A stretch of DNA of 12,452 nucleotides. Origin: an uncultured Bacilli bacterium. Lineage in GTDB: Bacteria > Bacillota_I > Bacilli_A > RF39 > UBA660. The notes under the pieces are model-generated. The model saw nothing but the letters and a program-made list of their open reading frames with translations, was not told the DNA's origin and ran no database searches. The stretch covers positions 1 through 12,452 of the forward strand of contig CANRDA010000021.1 in the NCBI GenBank assembly GCA_947629285.1, written 5' to 3'. The position numbers and the translations under genes were made by a program. The first letter of the stretch is position 1. Every line of letters starts with the position of its first letter. This document shows positions 5,963 to 12,397 of this stretch, piece by piece.

Positions 5963-6799
5963 AAGTATTTCTAAAGCAATATTAAGAGTTTTATTGTCTA
6001 TATCATTATCAGGATTAAATTCCATTAAATCGAATGATTTAATTTTATCGATATTTTTTTTCAATATATTAACTAATTTAATAGTAGTATCTAAATCTAT
6101 ACCATTTTTTTCTGGAATAGAAACACCTGGTGCAATAAAAGGGTCTATAACATCTAAATCGAAACTTACGTGAATTCCATTTGATTTAAAAGAGGCAATA
6201 TTAATTGCTTTATTAAGTATATGTTCTATTCCGTATTTTTTAATATCATCAGAAGTAAATACGGTAACACCCATTTTTTTAATATTATTTAATTCTTTTT
6301 CTTTGTTTGGTTCATTAGCTCTATAGCCAATAACAACTGTATTTTTTGGATTAAAATATTTTCCATCATAAAATGTAGTCAAGTTAGGGCAAATGCCATT
6401 TAATGCTGCTAGAGGAAAACCGTGTAAATTTCCAGTAATAGTAGTTTCAAAAGTGTTATAGTCTAAGTGTGCATCAATCCAAATAATACCTAAATTTTTA
6501 TTTATTTTTTGACTTCCTAAAGCACTTGCAATAGAAATGCTGTGGTCTCCCCCAATAGTAACAAAAAATTTTTCATTTACACTTTTTAAGATATTATTAT
6601 AAAGTGTTTCATTAAAAATATTTACATACTTTAAATTTTTTTTAAAATCAGTTTTTCTTTTACTTTTTTTAATATTTATTTTGTCTATTGTTATTACATC
6701 TTTATTTTTAAACTTTTTATTAATTAATAGTGGTCCTTTACTTGAACCATCGACATCTAATCCTAAATCACTACACGCATTAATCACAACAAACTTCAT
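5945..6799 (-). CDS. Arginase (ureohydrolase family)
   Basis: This enzyme is predicted to hydrolyse arginine to ornithine and urea in the cytoplasm using a two-manganese centre. With the chosen start it has 284 residues, near the bacterial arginase length (about 295-300). All metal ligands are visible: His86 in GGDHS, Asp109, His111 and Asp113 in DAHLD, and Asp214 and Asp216 in SFDLDVIDP. The GNLHG segment (123-127), His126 and E260-FNP match the arginase-specific positions His141 and Glu277 of the human enzyme, favouring arginase over agmatinase or formimidoylglutamase. The start at 6799 is preferred because GGTGA (6805-6809) lies 5 bases upstream; a start at 6817 would overlap the -10 element. 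The gene is monocistronic, divergent from a membrane-protein gene and convergent with 5306-5929. No other arginine-pathway gene is in the window. Confidence 0.92.
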   Translation of the reverse strand: MKFVVINACSDLGLDVDGSSKGPLLINKKFKNKDVITIDKINIKKSKRKTDFKKNLKYVNIFNETLYNNILKSVNEKFFVTIGGDHSISIASALGSQKINKNLGIIWIDAHLDYNTFETTITGNLHGFPLAALNGICPNLTTFYDGKYFNPKNTVVIGYRANEPNKEKELNNIKKMGVTVFTSDDIKKYGIEHILNKAINIASFKSNGIHVSFDLDVIDPFIAPGVSIPEKNGIDLDTTIKLVNILKKNIDKIKSFDLMEFNPDNDIDNKTLNIALEILKKITK

Positions 6800-6815
6800 T
6801 AAATTCACCATAATC

Positions 6816-6844
6816 ATTATACAATAAAAATCAATTTATTTCAA
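6816..6844 (-). promoter_or_regulatory. Arginase gene promoter
   Basis: On the minus strand the -35 TTGAAA is at 6844-6839, the spacer is 17 bases, and a perfect -10 TATAAT is at 6821-6816. The predicted start at about 6809 is the first base of the GGTGA ribosome binding site, giving a leader near 10 bases. The -35 bases are shared with the divergent plus-strand promoter. Confidence 0.75.
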
Positions 6845-6867
6845 AGAATTTAAATATGTGGTATAAT
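6839..6867 (+). promoter_or_regulatory. Promoter of the PF06541-type membrane protein gene
   Basis: A -10 TATAAT at 6862-6867 is preceded by TGG (extended -10). A weak -35 TTTCAA at 6839-6844 with a 17-base spacer is the reverse complement of the arginase -35. The predicted start is near 6874, with GGAGG at 6885-6889. Confidence 0.68.
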
Positions 6868-6895
6868 AAATATGTAATAAAAATGGAGGCTTTTG

Positions 6896-7534
6896 ATGGA
6901 AAATTTCACACTATATTTCCTTTTGTTTATAGCATATTCATTTTTAGGATGGCTAATGGAAGTAATTTGTAAACTATTTGAATTAAAAAAATTTGTAAAT
7001 CGTGGTTTTTTAATTGGACCTATTTGTCCAATTTATGGTTATGGTGTTTTAGGAATATTATTCTTAATAGGCAATGATACAAATGATTTTTTGGCTGTAT
7101 TTCTAAAATCAATTCTAATTTGCTCAATTTTAGAATATTTAACATCCTATTTTATGGAAAAATTATTTCATGCTAGATGGTGGGATTATTCTAAAAGAAA
7201 ATTTAATATAAATGGTAGAATATGTTTAGAAACAATGATACCATTTGGAATTTTAGGAACAATTATTGTATATATAATAAATCCTTATTTTTGTAAATTA
7301 ATAAATATGATTCCTTTTATAATTAGAATAATATTGACTATTATAATTTTAATTATATATTTGATAGATACCGTAGTCTCACTAGACGTTATGAATAAAG
7401 TAAAACATGAAATAAAGCATCAAAAGTCTGATAATACAGAGTTAGTTCGTAATAATGTGTTACGATGGTTGGAAAAAAATTCATGGCTTTATAGACATAT
7501 AAAAAATGCTTATCCTAAATTTAAAATTAAATAA
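6896..7534 (+). CDS. Five-helix membrane protein, putative ABC-transporter type IV (PF06541-like)
   Basis: The 212-residue integral membrane protein has about five hydrophobic segments (near 3-22, 38-60, 67-90, 108-132 and 137-162) and a basic C-terminal tail. Its conserved segments are SFLGWLMEVICKL, NRGFLIGPICPIYGYG, ILEYLTSYFMEKLFHARWWDYS and NGRICLETMIPFG. These are the signature of the widespread Firmicutes family annotated as putative ABC-transporter type IV (ABC_trans_CmpB). True transport activity is unproven for most members, and no ATPase gene is adjacent here. ATG 6896 is preferred over the TTG at 6893 because GGAGG at 6885-6889 is then 6 bases away instead of 3. The gene has its own extended -10 promoter, divergent from the arginase gene. 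No clear terminator follows before the T-box promoter. Confidence 0.85.
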   Translation: MENFTLYFLLFIAYSFLGWLMEVICKLFELKKFVNRGFLIGPICPIYGYGVLGILFLIGNDTNDFLAVFLKSILICSILEYLTSYFMEKLFHARWWDYSKRKFNINGRICLETMIPFGILGTIIVYIINPYFCKLINMIPFIIRIILTIIILIIYLIDTVVSLDVMNKVKHEIKHQKSDNTELVRNNVLRWLEKNSWLYRHIKNAYPKFKIK

Positions 7535-7555
7535 AAACAATGCTTATAAAAACTC

Positions 7556-7584
7556 TTGTAAAATATAAAAATATATTATATAAT
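7556..7584 (+). promoter_or_regulatory. Promoter of the T-box leader / phospholipase-like gene / valS unit
   Basis: The -35 TTGTAA (7556-7561) and perfect -10 TATAAT (7579-7584) have an ideal 17-base spacer. Transcription should begin near 7591, just upstream of T-box Stem I. Confidence 0.8.
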
Positions 7585-7590
7585 ATATGG

Positions 7591-7820
7591 GTATTTAAAA
7601 ACTTTGAACTTGAGGAGTAATTTGTTTAGTAATTATAAGAGATGAAAAGTATTAGCTGAGAACTTTTCTTAATGAAAGGCAAGTGAAGGTAGCAAGTGAG
7701 TTGAACGTTTAAGTAAATAGAATGTTCCGGTTTATCCGTTATATATTGAGATGTTTAATACATGAATTAAGGTGGTACCACGCATTCCTCACGTCCTTAT
7801 AGGGGGTGTGGATTTTTTTT
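7591..7820 (+). ncRNA. T-box leader, predicted specifier GUA (valine)
   Basis: This tRNA-sensing leader should allow read-through when tRNA-Val is uncharged. The Stem I base is ACTTG (7608-7612) with CAAGT (7693-7697). The specifier loop has the loop-E parts AGTA (7616-7619) and GAA (7685-7687), then G and the codon GTA (7689-7691). The upper helix ATTTGTTT (7620-7627) pairs, with G-U wobbles, with the stretch just before GAA. An AGAGA bulge (7638-7642) and a distal hairpin GAAAAGT/ACTTTTC (7644-7650, 7662-7668), with GCTG in its loop, follow. A second hairpin is GAACGTT/AATGTTC (7703-7709, 7721-7727). The T-box AAGGTGGTACCACGC (7769-7783) holds TGGT, complementary to an ACCA tRNA end. The antiterminator pairs TAAGG (7768-7772) with CCTTA (7795-7799), excluding the terminator. 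The valine specifier agrees with valS downstream. Confidence 0.93.
7786..7820 (+). terminator. Regulated terminator of the T-box leader
   Basis: The left arm 7786-7796 (TCCTCACGTCC) pairs with the right arm 7802-7812 (GGGGGTGTGGA) around TTATA, with two internal mismatches and one G-U. Eight Ts follow at 7813-7820. The left arm contains CGTCC, which is also needed by the antiterminator, so the two structures are mutually exclusive. The Shine-Dalgarno AAGGAG of the next gene begins immediately after the T-run. Confidence 0.88.
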
Positions 7821-7834
7821 AAGGAGATGATTTT

Positions 7835-8515
7835 ATGCCATCATGGGGAGTTCATATCGCACTAGCTAATAAATTAAATAAAAAATTTGAACTAGGCAAT
7901 GATTTTATTATTGGAAATGTTTTACCTGATGCGACTAATGGAATAATCGTTAAAAACATACCTAATGTAATTAATCATGCAAAGACTCATTACAACTTTG
8001 AAGGTCCAAATAAACCTCCAAAGAATGATGTAGATAAGTTTTTAGAAGAATATAAAGATAAATTAAACAATCCATTAATATTAGGTTCATTAATACATAT
8101 AATGACTGATAATTTTTTCAATTTTTATTTTAAAAAAAATCATACTGTTAATATTAATGGAGAAAATATTGCAATGTTAAATGATTATAGTTTATTATAT
8201 GGCATTACACCTTGGAAATTAAAACAAGAAGAATTTGGAAAATTTGCTGATTATTTAATATGTAATAATATGCTAGGTAATAATATAGCTCTTACAAAAG
8301 ATACTTTAATATTATTAGGAGATTTATCATATGAATTATCTTTATATGATATAGGATTGGTTGTTTGTAAAATTAATTCTATAATTAATAAGAGTGTAAA
8401 AGAATTGAAAGAATATAAAATGTTTACATTTAATGAATTAATGTGTTTATATAATGACTGCTATGATTATATTGAAGAAGAAATGCCAAAAATAAAAAAA
8501 TTAGAAAGAAGATGA
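7835..8515 (+). CDS. Zinc-dependent phospholipase C-like protein (PF00882-type)
   Basis: The 226-residue protein has no signal peptide or membrane segment, so it is probably cytoplasmic. It shows the pattern of the zinc-dependent phospholipase C / S1-P1-like helical fold: MPSWGVHIALANKL at the N-terminus (His7), IIGNVLPDAT (Asp32), INHAKTHYNF (His48 and His52) and LGSLIHIMTDNFFNFY (His88 and Asp92, an HxxxD metal pair). These residues plausibly bind zinc. Bacterial members with this short MPxxxxH form are common in Firmicutes, and their real substrate is generally unknown, so the phospholipase label is a family name only. AAGGAG at 7821-7826 is 8 bases before the ATG. The gene lies between the valine T-box and valS, only 4 bases from valS, so it should be induced with valS when valine tRNA is uncharged. 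Confidence 0.82.
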   Translation: MPSWGVHIALANKLNKKFELGNDFIIGNVLPDATNGIIVKNIPNVINHAKTHYNFEGPNKPPKNDVDKFLEEYKDKLNNPLILGSLIHIMTDNFFNFYFKKNHTVNINGENIAMLNDYSLLYGITPWKLKQEEFGKFADYLICNNMLGNNIALTKDTLILLGDLSYELSLYDIGLVVCKINSIINKSVKELKEYKMFTFNELMCLYNDCYDYIEEEMPKIKKLERR

Positions 8516-8519
8516 AATT

Positions 8520-11045
8520 ATGTTAGATAAAAAATATAACCACGAAAGTGTAGAAAATGGTAAATATGAATATTGGAAAAATAATGGTTATTTTGAATCA
8601 GGAGATTTAAGTAAAAAGCCATTTGCTATTGTAATACCTCCACCAAATGTAACTGGTAAACTTCACTTAGGTCATGCTTGGGATACAACACTGCAGGATA
8701 TAATAATTAGATATAAAAAAATGGATGGATATGATACTTTATGGTTGCCAGGGATGGACCACGCTGCTATTGCAACTGAAGCTAAGGTAGTTGCAAGACT
8801 TAAAAGTAATGGAATAGAAAAATATAAACTAGGAAGAGAAAAATTTTTAGATGAGTGTTTTAAATGGACTAAAGAATATTCAGGGAATATTAGAAAACAA
8901 TGGGCAAAACTAGGTTTAGCTTTAGATTACAAAATGGAAGCATTTACTTTAGATGAAAATTTAACAAGGGCGGTAAAGGAAGTTTTTGTTAGATTATATA
9001 ACGAAGGGCTAATATATAGAGGAGAGCGTATAATAAATTGGGACCCAGTTGCTAAAACTGCTTTATCTAATGAAGAAGTTATATATAAAGAAGATGAAGG
9101 AGCATTTTATCACTTAAAATATTTTATAGAAAATAGTGATGAATACCTAGAAGTTGCAACAACGCGTCCTGAGACTTTATTTGGAGATACTGCTGTTGCA
9201 GTAAATCCAAAAGATAAACGTTATAAACATTTAATAGGTAAAAACGTAATACTTCCAGTAGTTAATAAATTAATACCTATAGTAGGTGATGAACACGCTG
9301 ATATGGAATTTGGTACAGGTGTTGTTAAAATAACTCCTGCACACGACCCTAATGACTTTGAAGTTGGAAATAGACATAACTTAAAACGTATCGTAGTTAT
9401 GAATGAAGATGCTACTATGAATGAGAATGCAGGTAAATACTGTGGTCTATCAAGAGAAGAGTGTAGGGAAAAACTAGTTAATGATTTAAAAGAATCTGGA
9501 ATATTAATAAGAATAGAGAAAATGACACATAGTGTTGGTCATAGTGAGAGAACTGATGCTGTAGTTGAACCATATCTATCTAAGCAATGGTTTGTTAAGA
9601 TGAGGCCTTTAGCAGATAGAGTACTTGAAAATCAAAAGAATAAAGATACTAAAGTAAATTTTGTACCTACTAGATTTGAAAAAGTTATGAATCACTGGAT
9701 GGAGATAACTTATGACTGGTGTATATCAAGACAACTTTGGTGGGGACATCAAATACCTGCGTGGTACAAAGGTGATGAGGTATATGTTGGAGTAAATCCA
9801 CCAGAAGGTGATGGTTGGGTTCAAGATACAGATGTTTTAGATACTTGGTTTTCAAGTGCCTTATGGCCTTTTGCAACTCTAGGTTGGCCTAACAACACAG
9901 AATCTTATAAGAGATATTATCCGAATGATGTACTTGTAACTGGATATGATATAATACCATTTTGGGTAAACAGAATGACTTTTCAAGGTTTAAAATTTAC
10001 TGATAAGAGACCTTTTAAAGATTGTTTAATACATGGACTTATACGTGATAAAAATGGTATGAAGATGAGTAAATCACTTGGAAATGGTGTAGACCCTATG
10101 GATGTAATAGAAAAATATGGCTGTGATGCTTTAAGATATTTTCTTGCAACATCAACCTCACCTGGTATGGATTTAAGATATGACGAAGAGAAAGTTAAAA
10201 GTACTTGGAATTTTATTAATAAACTATGGAACGCATCTAGGTTTGTACTTATAAATATAGAGGATTTAAATAAAGATAACTATACTTTAGATAATTTAAG
10301 TGTATCTGATGAATGGATATTAAATAAATTAAATAATTTAATTAAGACAGTTAGAAAACATATGGACAGGTATGAATTTAATGTAGTAGGTAGTGAGCTT
10401 TATTCATTTATTTGGGATAGTTTTTGTGACTGGTATATAGAACTTTCTAAACACAATATGAACTATACTACTAAGAGTGTACTTTTAAAAGTACTAAAAG
10501 ATATACTAAAGTTAACACATCCATTTATGCCTTTTGTAACTGAAGAAATATATTCAATGTTACCAATAAAAGAAAAAGATTCTATAATGATTAGTTCATA
10601 TCCTGTTTATGATAAAAAATTTAACTTTGATAGTAATTTAGACTATACTCTTGATTTAATTACTAAAATAAGAAAAGTAAAGTTAGAAAATAATATAAAA
10701 GAATACTTTATATATTATAGTAAACTTGATAATATAGATGTAATATCAAGTATGTTAAAATTAAGTAAAGCTAATTTTATAATAGAAAAATCAAATTTAA
10801 ATGAAATAATTATTGATAAAAATATAAGTGTATTTTATGATGGAAGCTCTAATATTAAACATGAATTAGAATCATTAGAAAAAGAAAAAGTCAGATTAGA
10901 AAGCAGTATAGAAAGAAGAGAAAAATTACTTTCAAATGAAAATTATGTATCAAAAGCTCCACAAAATATAGTGGAACAAGAAAGAATTAATCTTTCTGTT
11001 GAAAAAGAAAATTTAAAGGCAATACTTCAAAAACTTAATAAATAA
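8520..11045 (+). CDS. valS: Valyl-tRNA synthetase
   Basis: This class I aminoacyl-tRNA synthetase charges tRNA-Val. The 841 residues compare with about 880 in Bacillus subtilis. Domains in order: catalytic Rossmann fold with PPPNVTGKLHLGH (40-52, the HIGH motif as HLGH); CP1 editing domain with TTRPETLFGDTAVAV and HSVGHSERTDAVVEPYLSKQ; GYDIIPFWVNRM; KMSKS at 515-519; the helical anticodon-binding domain (about 600-730); and a C-terminal coiled-coil arm (about 775-841, rich in Glu, Lys and Leu) typical of ValS. Substitutions from the common Bacillus sequence include DHAAIATEAK in place of DHAGIATQAK. Expression is governed by the T-box upstream of the preceding gene. The Shine-Dalgarno is weak (GAAAGAAG within the end of the upstream gene), consistent with translational coupling across the 4-base gap. 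A terminator follows. Confidence 0.97.
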   Translation: MLDKKYNHESVENGKYEYWKNNGYFESGDLSKKPFAIVIPPPNVTGKLHLGHAWDTTLQDIIIRYKKMDGYDTLWLPGMDHAAIATEAKVVARLKSNGIEKYKLGREKFLDECFKWTKEYSGNIRKQWAKLGLALDYKMEAFTLDENLTRAVKEVFVRLYNEGLIYRGERIINWDPVAKTALSNEEVIYKEDEGAFYHLKYFIENSDEYLEVATTRPETLFGDTAVAVNPKDKRYKHLIGKNVILPVVNKLIPIVGDEHADMEFGTGVVKITPAHDPNDFEVGNRHNLKRIVVMNEDATMNENAGKYCGLSREECREKLVNDLKESGILIRIEKMTHSVGHSERTDAVVEPYLSKQWFVKMRPLADRVLENQKNKDTKVNFVPTRFEKVMNHWMEITYDWCISRQLWWGHQIPAWYKGDEVYVGVNPPEGDGWVQDTDVLDTWFSSALWPFATLGWPNNTESYKRYYPNDVLVTGYDIIPFWVNRMTFQGLKFTDKRPFKDCLIHGLIRDKNGMKMSKSLGNGVDPMDVIEKYGCDALRYFLATSTSPGMDLRYDEEKVKSTWNFINKLWNASRFVLINIEDLNKDNYTLDNLSVSDEWILNKLNNLIKTVRKHMDRYEFNVVGSELYSFIWDSFCDWYIELSKHNMNYTTKSVLLKVLKDILKLTHPFMPFVTEEIYSMLPIKEKDSIMISSYPVYDKKFNFDSNLDYTLDLITKIRKVKLENNIKEYFIYYSKLDNIDVISSMLKLSKANFIIEKSNLNEIIIDKNISVFYDGSSNIKHELESLEKEKVRLESSIERREKLLSNENYVSKAPQNIVEQERINLSVEKENLKAILQKLNK

Positions 11046-11052
11046 TTTTACT

Positions 11053-11082
11053 AAAAAAGAAAAGAAATGCTTTTCTTTTTTT
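11053..11082 (+). terminator. Intrinsic terminator of the valS unit
   Basis: A perfect 12 bp stem pairs AAAAAAGAAAAG (11053-11064) with CTTTTCTTTTTT (11070-11081) around a 5-base loop AAATG, and ends in a T-run to 11082. It lies 8 bases after the valS stop. Confidence 0.85.
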
Positions 11083-11089
11083 CAAAATA

Positions 11090-11098
11090 TGTTATAAT
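11090..11098 (+). promoter_or_regulatory. Extended -10 promoter of the 11117-12012 gene pair
   Basis: TG (11090-11091), one base, then TATAAT (11093-11098) make a full extended -10. No good -35 is seen; that position falls in the valS terminator. The predicted start near 11105 directly precedes AAGGTGAT (11106-11113) and the ATG at 11117, so the leader is about 12 bases. Confidence 0.65.
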
Positions 11099-11116
11099 AA
11101 ATATTAAGGTGATGAT

Positions 11117-11659
11117 ATGATCTCTTTAGAAGAAATAAGATTGAGTTTAAAAAACAATCCTAATTTGACAGATGAAATAAGAAACAAATTATTTGAACTT
11201 ATAATAATTTTTAATAAAAAGTTACCTGAAATTAATTTATCTAAATTAAACGAAAAGTTAAAATCAGTAAGAATTGGAAAAATTGGTAAGTTTGAAAAAA
11301 AGGGAACATACTATTATGATGTATATAAAAATGAAATATTGTTTTCTAAAGATATTGAAGGAAATTATGATATAGACCATTTACTTACTAAAGCAATACT
11401 TGAGATGTCAACTAGTACTAGTACATTTACAGGTTTTAATTCAGATGAAAGACTTAGGGCACTAAATCTTGCTTATACTGAGATACTTGCTAATTATATA
11501 GTTGGAAATGAAGGGGATTCAGATTTAGAAGAAGAAGTTTTAATAGCAAATCTTTTAAGTCATATTGTTGGTCAAGATACTATGTTTAATTCTTATTTTA
11601 TGAATGATGGCATGCCAATAATAAAGGCAATGCAAGATGCGGAGGTAGGATTAATATGA
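11117..11659 (+). CDS. Unknown protein, possible degenerate HExxH-type metallopeptidase relative
   Basis: I do not recognise this 180-residue soluble protein by family name. It has an N-terminal helical part (about 1-50) and a short beta-rich segment, KFEKKGTYYYDVYKNEILFS (58-77). Then comes a helical core, DIDHLLTKAILEMSTSTST (85-103), GFNSDERLRALNLAYTEILA (106-125) and IANLLSHIVGQDTMFNSYF (143-161). The order of a DHLLTKAILEMS helix followed by LNLAYTEILANYI resembles that of small HExxH peptidases (HExxH, then LNEGLTEYL), but the catalytic Glu and second His are missing. If related, it is inactive or uses the fold for binding. This is inference. AAGGTGAT supports the ATG. Its stop overlaps the next gene by ATGA, so the two are translationally coupled. 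No secretion signal or membrane segment is seen. Confidence 0.8.
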   Translation: MISLEEIRLSLKNNPNLTDEIRNKLFELIIIFNKKLPEINLSKLNEKLKSVRIGKIGKFEKKGTYYYDVYKNEILFSKDIEGNYDIDHLLTKAILEMSTSTSTFTGFNSDERLRALNLAYTEILANYIVGNEGDSDLEEEVLIANLLSHIVGQDTMFNSYFMNDGMPIIKAMQDAEVGLI

Positions 11660-12012
11660 TATTATTAGGAAATGATTTTTGGAATACTTTAAATGGTATG
11701 CATGATGCAAAGATGAATGAGGCATCAGATTATGACGTTTTTGCAGATTTAGAAGAATCTTGTTCAGCTATATTTCAAAATAAACTTATTAGGCATGGGA
11801 TAGAAAAAAGTGAAGAAGAGATAAAAAACCTTATTAGTTCTTACGAGGCAAATATACCCGGAACAATTGGAGACCCAAATTATAGTCTAACAAGGAAAAC
11901 TGGAAGATTAAAAGAAGTTGCAGTTGGAACTTTAGAGGGTGATGATATGGCAATATTTAATATTAATTCAAGAAAACCTTCTCAATCAAAAGGATTAAGA
12001 AAAGTTGCATAA
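11656..12012 (+). CDS. Unknown small protein, coupled partner of the 11117 gene
   Basis: I do not recognise this 118-residue protein. It begins MILLGNDFWNTLNGMHDAKMNE, is acidic in the first half (ASDYDVFADLEESCSAIF), continues with a helical KSEEEIKNLISSYEANIPG, and ends with a polar, basic tail (RKPSQSKGLRKVA) that looks disordered. There is no membrane segment, signal peptide or catalytic motif that I can identify. Its ATG overlaps the stop of the preceding gene in a 4-base ATGA. GGAGG at 11641-11645, within the end of that gene, serves as ribosome binding site. The coupling suggests that the two proteins are made in fixed ratio and may interact. A strong hairpin terminator begins at its stop codon. 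Confidence 0.78.
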   Translation: MILLGNDFWNTLNGMHDAKMNEASDYDVFADLEESCSAIFQNKLIRHGIEKSEEEIKNLISSYEANIPGTIGDPNYSLTRKTGRLKEVAVGTLEGDDMAIFNINSRKPSQSKGLRKVA

Positions 12013-12036
12013 GTTATGAAATTCATAACTTTTTTT
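12011..12036 (+). terminator. Intrinsic terminator of the 11117-12012 pair
   Basis: AAGTTATG (12011-12018) pairs with CATAACTT (12024-12031) around AAATT, with seven Ts at 12030-12036. The stem overlaps the TAA stop of the preceding gene and ends next to a TTGACT -35 hexamer. Confidence 0.85.
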
Positions 12037-12037
12037 C

Positions 12038-12066
12038 TTGACTTAATTTAACTTATATAATAAAAT
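12038..12066 (+). promoter_or_regulatory. Promoter of the small gene at 12109
   Basis: The -35 TTGACT (12038-12043) and -10 TAAAAT (12061-12066) have a 17-base spacer. A TATAAT at 12056-12061 overlaps this -10 but would be only 12 bases from that -35. The predicted start near 12073 gives a leader of about 36 bases, longer than at the other promoters here. Confidence 0.6.
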
Positions 12067-12108
12067 TAATTTGTAAGAAAGAGGATATAAATCGGATTGG
12101 AGGTTTAT

Positions 12109-12375
12109 ATGCAAAATACAAAAGAAAATTTAGAGTTAGTAAAGTTTAATCTAACTCCAAGTATGTCTTTAGAACTTATTAAATTTAATAATTTAAAAAA
12201 AGAATTAAATAAGTTAAAAGAGGATTATCAACAAAATAAAGATAAAGAAACATTTTCAAAAATAAAGACATTACAAGAAGAAATGGATTCCTGTAAAAAC
12301 ACTTTTATAAAGGAATTCAGATTAAATAATCAAGACGAAATAAACAAATATTTAGAAATAAAAGATCAATTTTGA
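12109..12375 (+). CDS. Unknown 88-residue helical protein
   Basis: I do not recognise this small protein. It is almost entirely charged and helical. After MQNTKENLELVKFNLTPSMS come probable coiled-coil segments, LELIKFNNLKKELNKLKEDY (about 21-40) and FSKIKTLQEEMDSCKNTFIK (about 49-68), then a short C-terminal helix, DEINKYLEIKDQF. There is no signal peptide or membrane segment. ATG 12109 is preferred because GGAGG (12099-12103) is 5 bases upstream; the in-frame TTG at 12097 overlaps that site. The gene has its own promoter and terminator, so it is a single-gene unit. The layout (paired antiparallel helices, under 100 residues) is compatible with an adaptor or regulatory protein, but nothing identifies a partner. 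Confidence 0.75.
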   Translation: MQNTKENLELVKFNLTPSMSLELIKFNNLKKELNKLKEDYQQNKDKETFSKIKTLQEEMDSCKNTFIKEFRLNNQDEINKYLEIKDQF

Positions 12376-12384
12376 TCTTTTTTT
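12361..12384. terminator. Terminator hairpin overlapping the end of the 12109 gene
   Basis: AAAGATCA (12361-12368) pairs with TGATCTTT (12373-12380) around ATTT, and Ts run from 12378 to 12384. The stem includes the last codons and the TGA stop of the gene. It also sits 14 bases from the stop of the convergent gene at the window edge, so it may work for both strands, although the minus-strand T-run is poor. Confidence 0.78.
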
Positions 12385-12397
12385 CGTAAAGTTGTGT

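Noticed and set aside
6800..6817. Arginase start at 6817 (six more residues).
   Set aside because: That codon overlaps the -10 element and lies upstream of the predicted transcription start. GGTGA fits the start at 6799.
7674..7681. GAAAGGCA as a glycine specifier (GAA, A, GGC) in the T-box Stem I.
   Set aside because: In that register the flanking helix does not close. The ACTTG/CAAGT base helix and the AGTA/GAA pair fit the GTA codon at 7689-7691, which also matches valS.
12056..12061. TATAAT as the -10 paired with TTGACT at 12038.
   Set aside because: The spacer would be 12 bases. TAAAAT at 12061-12066 gives 17.
12097..12108. TTG start of the small helical protein at 12097.
   Set aside because: It overlaps the GGAGG site that serves ATG 12109.
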